Assembly: GCA_965153355.1 (NCBI GenBank)
Contig: OZ231127.1
Location: forward strand, 18,600,001-18,664,000
DNA: 64,000 nt
Reading direction: 5' to 3'
From: Flaccisagitta enflata
Taxonomy: Eukaryota > Chaetognatha > Sagittoidea > Aphragmophora
In this document: positions 27,080 through 37,131 of the stretch, in pieces
How the letters are laid out: each line of letters opens with the position of its first letter
How positions within the stretch are numbered: position 1 is the stretch's first letter
The notes under the pieces: generated by a model
What the model was told of the DNA's origin: nothing
What the model saw: the letters and a program-made list of their open reading frames with translations, nothing else
The model's database searches: none
Program-made: the position numbers and the translations under genes

Positions 27080-27161
27080 GAAAACGAGGAAGAGGAAGAA
27101 GAAGAAGAAGAAGAAGAAGAAGAAGAAGAAGAAGAAGAAGAAGAAGAAGAAGAAGAAGAAG

Positions 27162-27194
<33 letters not shown>

Positions 27195-27211
27195 ATGCAG
27201 AAGAAGAAGTA

Positions 27212-27246
<35 letters not shown>

Positions 27247-27424
27247 AGAAGAAGAAGAAGAAGAAGAAGAAGAAGAAGAAGAAGAAGAAGAAGAAGAAGC
27301 AGAGAGAAGAAGAAGAAGAAGAAGAAGAAGAAGAAGAAGAAGAAGAAGAAGAAGAAGAAGAAGAAGGAGAAGAAAAAGAAAAAGAAAAAGAAAAAGAAAA
27401 AGAAAAAGAAAAAGAAAAAGAAGA
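27080..27424. repeat. (GAA)n array passing into (GAAAAA)n
   Basis: GAA triplets with a few GTA/GCA changes, changing to GAAAAA hexamers from about 27372. Poly-Glu, poly-Lys and poly-Arg frames result. Confidence 0.98.
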
Positions 27425-28105
27425 ATGAAGAAAAGGGAGACAACAGACATGAACATTGACCGGACACAGAAAGCGTTTTTTCTGTATTTTCTTGACGTTC
27501 ATGACGGTTTATTGGCCTCCCGGGATTTTGAAGGCTGACTTCACATTATAGGTGAATCTTTATCAATCATCTTATCGATGAATTGTTGCATGTTGGTGAT
27601 GAGTTGAAGTTGATAGGCCATTATGTTTCATGTTAGTGGAATCTGGTACATTCAATTGGTCAATTGGTAAATATTAAGAGGGGGGTGAGTTGGGGTATGA
27701 TAGCCTATCATCCCCAACCTACCCCCCCCTACCTATCATTGATGACAGAACTTGGTGCACTGCGTTTATTGCTCAATGCTTATCAAGTTTTGAGAAAACA
27801 GAAAAGAAAAGAACAGAGACTTTGTGGCAGTGATAAGATATACATACAGGCAGATGGAGACAATATTCAATAGCAGAGCAAAAAGACAGTTACTTTTCGA
27901 TGGAGATAGACAACGATACAAACTGACCGACAGAAAGACGTAACCCAAGGGAAAAGATGATAGTAACAGACGGGGAGACCAACAGATAAACTGCAGGGAG
28001 CTTTGAGTCAATGATGTCCGCCATTTCAGGTGGAGGCATTGATAGGAGGTCAAGTCGCCCTTAACTACCCAATTCAGCATAACATGGTAGACTGACAAAA
28101 AGACA
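27425..28105. other. Unassigned sequence
   Basis: Contains a palindrome at about 27682-27730 (TTGGGGTATGATAG against CTATCATCCCCAAC, with G and C tracts outside). No gene. Confidence 0.45.
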
Positions 28106-28128
28106 AATAGACAGGTAGACAGACGGGC

Positions 28129-28191
<63 letters not shown>
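28106..28191. repeat. (GACA)n tetranucleotide array
   Basis: About 20 GACA units. Scattered GACA words continue to about 28440. Confidence 0.95.
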
Positions 28192-28349
28192 GAGGCAAAC
28201 AGATAGGAAAACAAACAGACAGACGACAAATGTCAACTATTCACTTTCTCAGAGACGCATACAAACTGACAAGAGAACAGACAAACAGACATTCGCACAG
28301 ACAGAAAAGGGACAATCAGTCAGAGAGACAGACGCACGGATAGACAGCC

Positions 28350-28640
28350 GTGATGATTTGATTTCAAATAGCCTTCAACTATCCACATCCTTAGAGACCA
28401 AATAGCAGACAGACAGAAAGACAGAAAGACACTGAGACAGTGTAAGAATAGGGGCAATGATTTGATTCCAAATAGCCTTCAACTAATCACTTCCTCACGC
28501 TCCATTTTCCGCATCAGAACTTTTCCTTATTTCTCCACACTCGCTCATCTGCCTTCCACCTTTTGCTGTTGCTGAGCTCACTTGCTCATCCGTCTCTCAT
28601 CCTTCGTTGTTGCTGAGCTCACTCGCCCATCCGCATTTCA
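28350..28640. repeat. Two local direct duplications
   Basis: A segment of about 44 bases (TGATTTGATTTCAAATAGCC) at 28351 recurs at 28454. A segment of about 45 bases with GTTGCTGAGCTCACT at 28568 recurs in tandem at 28610. Confidence 0.8.
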
Positions 28641-28666
28641 TCTCTATCTGTATGTGCATCTTTTTT

Positions 28667-28785
28667 AGTCGCGGACTTGTGACTCTATCAGAGGCTTTGT
28701 CCGTCCATTGGTCCGTCCGTTGGTCTGTCCTTTTCTTCCCAATCAAAAAACGGGCCCCTGCCCATCCGTCCGCGTTTTATATTAG
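28667..28785 (+). mobile_element. Family B element, 3' end lost
   Basis: AGTCGCGGACTTGTGACT, CAGAGGCTTTGTCCGTCC, then GCCCCTGCCCATCCGTCCGCG. The core is shortened, and sequence after 28785 is unrelated. Confidence 0.7.
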
Positions 28786-28924
28786 ACCCCCGGGGTACTT
28801 ATTTTTTGTTTTATTATTCATTTTTCTTTTTCCATCGTTGGTACATTTCTTTTCACCCTTTGGTATGATTCTACTGAGGCCGCCTTGTCTTGCAGGAAAG
28901 TTCGACTCTTTTTCTGTGAATCTC

Positions 28925-29035
28925 TTGTCTCCCCTTCTTCTCTGTCCTCATTATTATCCCTTTCTTCTCTGTCCTCACTATTCTCCCTTTCTTCTCTGTT
29001 CTCACTTTTCTCCCTTTTCTCTCCGTCCTTCCCTT
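28925..29035. repeat. CCTTTCTTCTCTGTCCTCAC minisatellite
   Basis: About four units of 27-30 bases in a C/T-rich stretch. Confidence 0.75.
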
Positions 29036-29186
29036 TTCCTCTTTTCCTCCGCTTTCCTCTTTTTTGGTGTATTTCGTTTGACCTTTCCCCTCCCTTTTAG
29101 TCCCACCTGATGGTCATCAAGGGAGGCGGCTGCGTTTTGCTCTAAACTCTCTCAAGCGTTTCATGGCATCACAGATTAGTTCCGCT

Positions 29187-29314
<128 letters not shown>

Positions 29315-29751
29315 CTTCCCCTCCCCCTGATTATCCTCTCATCTTTACAAAGCGCAGTTTCGAGATTTATCCAAGGTTGAAAAAGATAACCTATATAGAC
29401 TCAGACAGATAACATATATAGACTCAGACGAGGGAGAAAGAGGACCGAAATGATTCCAATTGCTCAAAATCCTCCAAAAATTTGGATTTTTCATTCGGCA
29501 AAATTGCCTCTTATTGGTTCAACACTTTCTAGCTCTTTTTTTATTTCCGATTAAATGACTGTTTGGTGAAATACAATGAGAGTAGAAATGGGAGACTGAA
29601 AATTGGGATAAAAATGAGTTGTGGGATGCAAAGAAAACCAGTCGCCCAAGGGCAATATGTGGTCAGCGATACCCGTTGCCCTGCTTTGCATGGTTATGAA
29701 TCGGAATGAGAGGGAGCAGGGCAGCAGCTTCGAAGGGGACTATGTCCTGTA

Positions 29752-30347
29752 ACTATGGCAAAAAAAAAAAGCGAACAACTTGTTTGTCAATGTTTCACAT
29801 ACAAGCAATGAGAAAAACATGGCAAAATCGATGACCATTTTAAAGATCTGCGAAAGATCTTTCAAGTGAGACCTTGCTGGATGTTCTAGCTCTATCCGTT
29901 TAGAAATGGCATTAGAATGAAGACAGGTGGTCAAGAATTTGGAAATTCACTACGCCACTTTCATGGGTTATCTTTATTCTAACATAAAAACTAAACGCAT
30001 TGAGTTAAAAAATCATTCTTGGCGCCATTTTAAAGAAAATTTGAAGCTCTTTAATTTGCTCATGGATAACGAGTAGCTAAGACAATCCTGAGCTGCATTA
30101 TTGACAAAAACGGAAAGACTAAAATCGCTCATTGGAAAAAAGTTGAAATAAGCACTTTTTTCAATTGGCGATTTTTTTCTTCAAATCATTGCCATTTCTA
30201 AACGAATAAAGCTACAATGACCAGCAACGTCGCATTTGGAAGATTTTTTGCAGATCTTTAAAACGGTCATGGATTTTCTATGGTTCAGGCCCATAGTTGA
30301 GCAGAAACTAGCAAAACAAAGTGTTCGCTTTTTTTCTTTGCCATAGT
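29752..30347. mobile_element. TA-flanked palindromic MITE, 596 bp
   Basis: The ends are ACTATGGCAAAAAAAAAAAG and the inverse of ACTATGGCAAAGAAAAAAAG. The two halves are inverted copies along nearly their whole length (for example TTTTAAAGATCTGC near 29850 and its inverse near 30255). TA duplicates lie at 29750-29751 and 30348-30349. The related element at 23490 shows the uninterrupted CCTGTAGAACACAGG, so the boundary is exact. Confidence 0.9.
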
Positions 30348-30646
30348 TAGAACACAGGGGACTTTTGTTTGTTCATTGATTCATTTATCCGTCCATCCCC
30401 CAGGCCCTATCAGGCCTGAAATCTGCCCTCTCAGGCCTGATATCTACCCTCTCAGGCCTAAAATCTGCCCTCCCAGGCCTTGAATCTGATAGGGAAGTCT
30501 CAAGGCCCAAATACCAATCTCAAGTCCCAAATTCCAGTCTCGAGGCCCAAATCCTAGCCTTAAGGTTGGGATCTGGGCCTCTTGGCTTGGACATGGACCT
30601 CAAGGCTGAGATTTGGGTTTCAAGGTTGAGTTATGGGCCTCCAGTA

Positions 30647-31236
30647 CGCTGAGGAGAAAACACTTTTTTTCATGCAGGGACCCAGAGGAGGGCCCAGATC
30701 TTTTTATTTTGAAATAACTAACATATTCTAAAAATTTCACTGCCATAGCTGTTCTTAAACATTCATCATATTGCATCTGAAAAATAGTTCATTCTTAAGG
30801 GAGCTAAAATTTCAAAATCATTTTTCCTCAAATCTTGTAAAAAATTATGCTAGATACTATATTTTCTTTTTTCAAAATTTTGTTTTTAAGCTGAAAAAAT
30901 GCAAAAAACCTCCAAAAATTAGGGTTTTTAAAAAACAAGGTCTTTATAGAGGTTTTCTGCATTTTTTTCAGCTCAAAAACAACATTTTGAAAAAAGAAAA
31001 TATAGAATCGGACATAATTTTTTATAAGGCATCTGAATCTGGCATTTATTTCGAGGAAAAATGATTTTGAAATTTTAGCCCCCTTAAGGATGAGCCATTT
31101 TTTAAGTGCAATATGATGAATGTTCAAGAACATCTTTAGTCCTGAAATTTTTTGAATACATTATTTACATCAAAATAAAAAAAATCTGGGCCCTCCTCTG
31201 GGTCCCTGCATGAAGAAAAATGTATTCTCCTCAGCG
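30647..31236. mobile_element. TA-flanked palindromic MITE, 590 bp
   Basis: The ends are CGCTGAGGAGAAAACA and the inverse of CGCTGAGGAGAATACA, with TA at 30645-30646 and 31237-31238. The arms, about 290 bases each, meet near 30940. Because the halves are mirror copies, similar short frames (97 and 101 codons) occur on opposite strands. I do not call them genes. Confidence 0.88.
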
Positions 31237-31464
31237 TAGCCTCCAGGCCTAAACTTTGACCTCAAGGCTGAGATTTGGGCCTCGAGGCTGGGATTTAGGC
31301 CACGAGGCTGGGATTTGGGCCTCAAGGCTGGGATTTGGGCCTCGAGACTGGAATTTGGGCCTCGAGACTGTGATTTGAGAGGGGGTACGAAGGAGGTGGA
31401 GGAGAAAATTTCCCATTTGTGTGAAAGCACAGGTCATTGACCCCTTCGGGGCCAATACCCAAAA

Positions 31465-31620
31465 GCTGAGGCGGATCAACAATGTGCGGGGCCCTAGGCT
31501 TAGCTGGGGCGCGGGGCCCCCCTCCCCCCTATCTGCCCCCGTGCCCCCCCTCCCTATCAGCCTGAGGAAGATCAACAAAGCGCGGGGCTTTACGCTTGAC
31601 TGGAAGGTGTACCCCCCAAT
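31465..31620. repeat. GC-rich repeat GCGGGGCCCTAGGCTTA, copy 1
   Basis: Holds GGCGGATCAACA, GCGGGGCCCTAGGCTTA and GCGCGGGGCCCCCCTCC. The same words return at 32572-32646, so the DNA between may be inserted into one repeat. Confidence 0.55.
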
Positions 31621-31628
31621 CTCTTTTT

Positions 31629-31723
31629 AGTCGCATGCTACGCGACTTTACACCCTGCTTTGTTGGTCTGTCTGTCCATCAGTCTGTCCATCCGTCGGTC
31701 TGTCTGTCACACTTTACTTTTTT
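31629..31723 (+). mobile_element. Family A element, 5' half
   Basis: Hairpin AGTCGCATGCTACGCGACT, GTCTGTCC block and CACTTTACTTTTT. A second, complete copy starts immediately after, giving a head-to-tail pair. Confidence 0.85.
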
Positions 31724-31912
31724 AGTCGCATGCTACGCGACTTTATACCCAGCTTTGTCCGTCGGTCCGTCCGTCGGTCCGTCTGTCACACTTTACTTTT
31801 TTTGGGTGTTTGGGATTTTTGGCTTCACTGCTCCTGCCCAAATGATCTGGTGACCACAATTATGGCCCCTGCCCACCCGCCCGCAACTGGGGTAGCCGTG
31901 TAGCCGGCCTTA
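31724..31912 (+). mobile_element. Family A element, complete
   Basis: Hairpin AGTCGCATGCTACGCGACT, GTCGGTCCGTCCGTCGGTCC block, CACTTTACTTTT, GCTCCTGCCC, GCCCCTGCCCACCCGCCCGC and GGGTAGCCGTGTAGCCGGCC. 189 bases. Confidence 0.9.
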
Positions 31913-32026
31913 TTAACGTTAATGGGGGTCTTAGCCTTATTGCTCCTGCTCAAATGTTCCACTAACCTCAAATATGGCCCTTGCCCATCCGCACGCGACT
32001 TGGATAGCCGTGTATCTGGCCTTGTT
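31913..32026 (+). mobile_element. Family A element, 3' half
   Basis: Starts in the core (TGCTCCTGCTC) and runs through GCACGCGACTTGGATAGCCG to TATCTGGCCTTGTTT. It directly follows a complete copy. Confidence 0.85.
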
Positions 32027-32571
32027 TAGACACCTGGAGTTTTATATATCATATTCATATTTTTACATCTACATTTGTCGTACATTATTCAATGTTTCTA
32101 TTTGTTGATATAAAAGATTTAATTATTCTTTCACTGATTAATTATAAAGCATAAAACAAAATACAACATTTAGTTTTAATTGTTCTGAAAAAAAAAATCT
32201 TGTGGCTTTAAAAATCTAAAAATTGTTTACAAAACTGATAATTCCATTCATGCCATTAATATTCATGCTCAATATATAGTTTTTATTCTTTTGAAAGTAC
32301 AAGATATTTATTTTTGATCTTTTTTTATGTTTCTGTTTTGAATAATACCTCAGCAATTATTTACCATCATTGAGCATCAAGTACACTCTTGCAGATCACA
32401 ATTCTTTATGATCTTTTTTCTGCTTTGTTTTATTTTTTTTTCTTTTCATTTTCTTCTTCTACTCTTGCTTTATTCTTGACTTTTTTTTCTTTATTTCTTT
32501 TCTTATGTTACTGACTTGTTTCTTTTTTCTCTTTATTTCTTTCTATTTCTTTTTTTTATTTTTTTGGGGAT
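32027..32571. other. Unassigned AT-rich sequence
   Basis: T-rich with nothing recognised. Confidence 0.4.
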
Positions 32572-32646
32572 GGGCAGGCGCGGGGCCCCCCTGAGGCGCG
32601 GGGCCCTAGGCTTAAGCCTATTAAGCCTATTGGGTGATCCGCCTCA
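32572..32646. repeat. GC-rich repeat GCGGGGCCCTAGGCTTA, copy 2
   Basis: Shares GCGCGGGGCCCCCCT and GCGGGGCCCTAGGCTTA with 31465-31620, plus an inverted GATCCGCCTCAGC matching GCTGAGGCGGATC there. Confidence 0.55.
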
Positions 32647-32708
32647 GCCCAAAAGGAAAGAAATGCCATGGGAATCTCTATGAAGAAAAAGAGAGCGGTT
32701 TAAAAAAA

Positions 32709-32816
32709 CAAGGCCAAATACACTCCCTCGCAGTCGCAGATGGCTGGGCAGGGGCGGAAAACCTGGAAAGACAAGTTTGTGGCGGCCGAATGGACTTACG
32801 ACCGACCAACACGGAA
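32709..32816 (-). mobile_element. Family A/B element, hairpin end replaced
   Basis: CAAGGCCAAATACACTCCCT, CAGTCGCAGATGGCTGGGCAG, then GACCGACCAACACGG. Just where the hairpin should follow, a GGAACAGGAAACA minisatellite starts. Confidence 0.75.
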
Positions 32817-33016
32817 CAGGAAATAGAGTACTGGAAATGGGGAACATGAAACAGGGAACAAGAAACAGGGAACAGGAAACGAGGAACAAGGGAGAGAACA
32901 GGAAACAAGGAACAGAAAACAGGGAGGTGGGAACAGGAAACATGGAAGTGGGAACAGGAAACAGGGAAGTGGGAACATGGAACAGGAAATAGAAAACAGG
33001 AAACAGGAAACAGGTT
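32813..33016. repeat. GGAACAGGAAACAG minisatellite
   Basis: About 14-base units with variants (GGAACATGAAACAG, GGAAGTGG), roughly 14 copies. Confidence 0.9.
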
Positions 33017-33145
33017 GGACGAAACTCCGGAAATTTTTGAAAAGATTAAAAACGTCACAACCTCGCAGTTTGGAAAATTGGTTCCATTAATGAGGAAAAG
33101 TGAAAGAGACGAAATGTGGCGGAAATGACAAAGTGGGTGGGAGAG

Positions 33146-33365
<220 letters not shown>

Positions 33366-33639
33366 GACTGACAGGCAGATTCAGAGGGATAGAGTCGCGG
33401 GGATAGAGAAAGACAGAAAAAGAGAGAAAGACACGTAGAAAAAGACAGAGACAAAAACAGAGAGATATGCTACTATGTAAATCGACGGAAGAAGTTCTTA
33501 AGAGACAGATGCCGATACAAGAACATCGACAGAGAGAAGTTTTACAAGTCGAAAAAATCTCGATTTTCATCGTCAATATCCGTTCAAAATCGTCATCGAT
33601 TATTTTAATCGCGGTGTGATGTGACTGTCACATCGTGGT

Positions 33640-33800
33640 CCTAGTCGTCCTTATTGTCCATGTCATTGTCCTCGTTATGGTTGTAATGATTATCGTCATT
33701 GTCATCATTGTCACGGTCATGTCGCCATCTTCGTCATTATCGTCGTCGTCATCGTCATTATCGTCGTCATCGTCGTCATTGTCGTCATCGGTTAAGGTCG
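33640..33800. repeat. (GTCATC)n-like array
   Basis: Irregular GTCATT/GTCGTC/ATCGTC hexamers. Confidence 0.8.
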
Positions 33801-33865
33801 TTCTCTCGTAATCGGTTCATCAATCTTCAGAGATCAAGATCGTTTTTACAGTCGGTAAGGCCTAA

Positions 33866-34770
33866 GATGGTGGAAAACGACTTCGGAATGACGCTGAAGG
33901 GTGAGTGAAAGAGGTTGGGAAGATGAGGTGAGGTGAGGTAAGGTTGGATGAGGACTAAGATGGTGGAAAACGACTTCGGAATGACGCTGAAGGATGAGTG
34001 AGAGAGATTGGGAAGATGAGGTAGGGTAAGGTAAGGTTGGATGAGGACTAAGATGGTGGAAAACGACTTCGGAATGACGCTGAAGGGTGAGTGAATGAGA
34101 TTGGGAAGATGAGGTAGGGTAAGGTAAGGTTGGATGAGGACTAAGATGGTGGAAAACGACTTCGGAATGACGCTAAAGGGTAAATGAAAGAGAAAGGAAA
34201 GATGAGGTGAGGTGAGGTAAGGTTGGATGAGGACTAAGATGGTGGAAAACGACTTCGGAATGACGCTGAAGGGTAAGTGAAAGAGAAAGGAAAGATGAGG
34301 TGAGGTGAGGTAAGGTTGGATGAGGACTAAGATGGTGGAAAACGACTTCGGAATGACACTGAAGGGTGAGTGAAAGAGATTGGGAAAATGAGGTGAGGTG
34401 AGGAGAGGTTAGATGAGGCTTTAGATGGTGGAAAACGACATCGGAATGACTCTGAAGGGTGAGTAAGCGAAATGAGGAAGATGAGGTGAGGTAAGGTTGG
34501 ATGAGGCTTAAAATGGTGGAAAACGACTTCAGAATGACGCTGAAGTGTGAGTAAGAGAGATGAGGGAGATGAAGTGAGGTGAGGTAAGGTTGGATGAGGA
34601 CGAATATGGTGGAAAACAACTTAAGAATGAAGCTGAAGGGTGAGTGAGAGATATTGGAACGAGAGGTGAGGTGAGGTAAGGTTGGATGAGGATTAAGATG
34701 GTGGAAAACAACTTCAGAATGAGGCTGAAGGATGAGTGAAAGATATTGGGACATGAGGTGAGGGGTGGTA
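33866..34770. repeat. Minisatellite of about 92 bp, ten copies
   Basis: Unit GATGGTGGAAAACGACTTCG ... GAATGACGCTGAAGGGTGAG ... GATGAGGTGAGGTGAGGTAA, starting about every 87-95 bases from 33866. The inner GAGGTGAGGTAAG is itself a 5-base repeat whose number varies. Right-hand copies are more diverged. Confidence 0.93.
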
Positions 34771-35086
34771 TGGTTGGTTGCGGGTAAAGCTGATGTTCAC
34801 GAGACAGCGAAAGACAGAGAGAGGAACAATAGGGTGGGGCCTTATATTGTAGTAATAGTGTAATAAAAGAGAGACTGACATGAAAGAGAAGAGTGTCAAA
34901 GCCAAGAAGAACTTCTTCAGGGATTACGAGAATGGAAAAAGATAGGGTGAGCGATAATTGTTGCCGAATAGAAGGATAATTCATAGTGGCTGCAAATACG
35001 TTAGAATTTGGATGGACGGATGAAGCGACAAACGCATCGGTCAACCTGCTGGGTCATAAAACCTCGTGAGCCCAACTAAAACGTTT
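34771..35086. other. Unassigned sequence
   Basis: Nothing recognised. Confidence 0.4.
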
Positions 35087-35090
35087 TTTT

Positions 35091-35540
35091 AGTCGCGTGC
35101 TACGCGACTCTACACTCCGCTTTGTCGGTCCGCACTATGAGCCAGATCAGCCCAGCTAAAGAAAATTCCCATACCCAGCCTCTAACCACCCAGCAACCAC
35201 CCCAAAAGGCTCAAACCGCCTTCACTATGAGCCAGATCAGCCCAGCTAAAGAAAATTCCCATACCCAGCCTCTAACCACCCAGCAACCACCCCAAAAGGC
35301 TCAAACCGCCTTCACTATGAGCCAGATCAGCCCAGCTAAAGAAAATTCCCATACCCAGCCTCTAACCACCCAGCAACCACCCCAAAAGGCGTCCGTTGGT
35401 CCGTCCGTCCGTCACACTTTACTTTTTTGGGGTGTTTATGGTCTTTGGCCTCACTGCTCCTGCCCAAATGATATGGTGACCTTGGTTACGGCCCCTGCCC
35501 ACCCGCACGCGACTGGGGTAGCCGTGTATCCGGCCTTGTT
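35091..35540 (+). mobile_element. Family A element with a 90-bp tandem array inside
   Basis: Hairpin AGTCGCGTGCTACGCGACT, then GTCGGTCCG interrupted at 35133 by 258 bases of foreign tandem repeat. The GTCC block resumes at 35391. Core and end (GCACGCGACTGGGGTAGCCG, ATCCGGCCTTGTT) are intact. The inner motif GCACGCGACT (35505-35514) is the exact inverse of the first ten hairpin bases. Confidence 0.92.
35133..35390. repeat. 90-bp tandem array, 2.87 identical copies
   Basis: Unit starts at 35133, 35223 and 35313 (CACTATGAGCCAGATCAGCC) with no differences seen. The period is a multiple of three and the plus frame is open (30-residue unit beginning MSQISPAKENS). I see no evidence that it is translated. 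Confidence 0.95.
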
Positions 35541-35995
35541 TTTTCTTGATTCTTCAAAAAACGTTCCCAACAAAGACTGACTACTGAGACACATTTCTTA
35601 AACTGCAAAAGTGGAATCATGTAAAGACCAATTAAGTCTTTCTCTTAACAGGAGAGAGTAAAACATCATCAATCTTATTTGGTCGCGGGTTGTGAGAGGA
35701 TTTAAACGAATGGAAGCGAAGATCGGGTCGGGTCTGTGCACAGGAGATGAGAAGGGGGTGCTGGAAGAGGAAGGTGGGTGGTGTGGGGGGGTTTGAGGAG
35801 GGGGGCACTAGGGGGACACCGGCTACGGTTGGAAAAGGAAAGCTTATTGCGGGATCTTGAGAAGAAAATCCCAAGTCTTCAACAAATTAATTTGCTCGTT
35901 AAGAAATTGATATAAATCCGAGTTAAATCTTACGTCTCGATCTTACTCTTTTTTCGCCTTCGTCTTCACCTCAAACTGCCTCGTCTTCTTCTAGT
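35541..35995. other. Unassigned sequence
   Basis: A G-rich stretch at 35756-35820 with GGTGGGTGGTGTGGGGG words. No gene recognised. Confidence 0.4.
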
Positions 35996-36104
35996 TCTTC
36001 TTCTTCTTTTTCTTTTTCTTTTTCTTTTTCTTTTTCTTTTTCTTTTTCTTTTTCTTTTTCTTTTTCTTCTTCTTCTTCTTCTTCTTCTTCTTCTTTTTCT
36101 TCTT
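35996..36104. repeat. (TTTTTC)n-(TTC)n array
   Basis: About nine TTTTTC hexamers followed by TTC triplets. Confidence 0.95.
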
Positions 36105-36212
36105 AAGGTTTTTTTACCTTTTTTGTTGTTGTTGCTGTTCTTCTTCTTCTCCTTTTTCTTTTTTTTTCTTCCTCTTTTTCTATTTCTTCATCTATTTTTT
36201 TCTTTTGATTTT

Positions 36213-36416
36213 AGTCGCGTGCTACGCGACTCTACACCCCACTTTGTCGGTCTGTCGGTCCGTTGGTCCGTCTGTCCGTCCGTTGGTCCGTCACACTTTA
36301 CTTTATCAGCGTCTATGGGGTTTTTGGCCTTGCTGTTCCTGCCCAAATGCTCCACTGACCTCAATTATGGCCCCTGCCCACCCGCACGCGACTACGGCAG
36401 CCGTGTATCCGGCCTT

Positions 36417-36420
<4 letters not shown>
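36213..36420 (+). mobile_element. Family A element, complete
   Basis: AGTCGCGTGCTACGCGACT hairpin, GTCGGTCTGTCGGTCCG block, CACTTTACTTTA, GCTGTTCCTGCCC, GCACGCGACT inverse motif and ATCCGGCCTTGTTT. A T tract and (TTTTTC)/(TTC) array start at the last base. Confidence 0.92.
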
Positions 36421-36452
<32 letters not shown>

Positions 36453-36600
36453 TTCTTCTTTTTCTTTTTGTTTTTGTTTTTGTTTTTCTTTTTCTTTTTC
36501 TTTTCTTCTTCTTCTTCTTCGTATTCTCCTTCTTCTTCTTCATCTTCTTCATCGTCATCTTCTTCCACTTCCTCCTCCTCCTCCTGCCTCCTCCTCCTCT
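36416..36600. repeat. Poly-T passing into T/C-rich array
   Basis: About 34 T, then TTTTTC/TTTTTG units, TTC triplets and CCTCCT words. Confidence 0.9.
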
Positions 36601-36708
36601 CCCTCCTCCCCCGTCTCATCAAACTCCTCCATCAATCTCATTAGTTACGGCAAAAGATTATTGCTGCACATATGGAATTGTTTAATGGGGCGCAACCCGA
36701 CACCAACC

Positions 36709-36714
<6 letters not shown>

Positions 36715-36757
<43 letters not shown>
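36715..36757. repeat. (GA)n microsatellite
   Basis: About 21 GA units. Confidence 0.95.
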
Positions 36758-36760
<3 letters not shown>

Positions 36761-37131
36761 AGAGTGATTTGATACAAGTGACGCGCCTTTGAAATGAGAT
36801 TGTACAGAAAATATTGAACTAAAATATTTGATTCTTAATAGACAAATTTTGATCGAAGCTCGTGTCGATCTTGCCTTTAGTTTATCAAGCAGTTCAACCA
36901 GACATCCTACTATTTCGGAACCAATTCCAAGCAGAAGCAACGACGGACCGACGGACCGACGGATTGACAGACCAATGGGCCGACGGACGTCATCGTCTAG
37001 TTTATCCTAGAAAATAGCTGTCTGTCGTCATCCTGGAAAATGCTCATCGTAATTGCGTCTGAAGGAGGGAAAATATATTTTCTAGACGCTTTGTTCCTCG
37101 AATGAAATTGATAAGCGGCGAGGTTAAGAAA

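Larger units (their letters stand above)
29638..31460. mobile_element. Recombinant family C element carrying two MITEs
   Basis: The left end is C2 type (CCAGTCGCCCAAGGGCAATA, then GGGCAGCAGCTTCGAAGGGG). The array begins as C2 units (30395-30490) and continues as C1 units (30495-30640 and 31239-31380). The right end is C1 type (AAATTTCCCATTTGTGTG, GACCCCTTCGGGGCC). Two palindromic inserts lie at 29752-30347 and 30647-31236. C1 units flip orientation at about 30562. Confidence 0.8.

Noticed and set aside
26783-27538. 251-codon plus frame with a Glu-rich centre
   Set aside because: Made from the 31-bp minisatellite plus the GAA array; no conserved part.
30771-31133. Similar 97- and 101-codon frames on opposite strands as a conserved gene pair
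   Set aside because: They are mirror images of the two arms of a palindromic MITE.
35122-35580. 152-codon frame with 30-residue repeats as a host gene
   Set aside because: It starts in a family A element and ends in its core. The repeat is open because 90 is divisible by three; no start, splice or promoter context.
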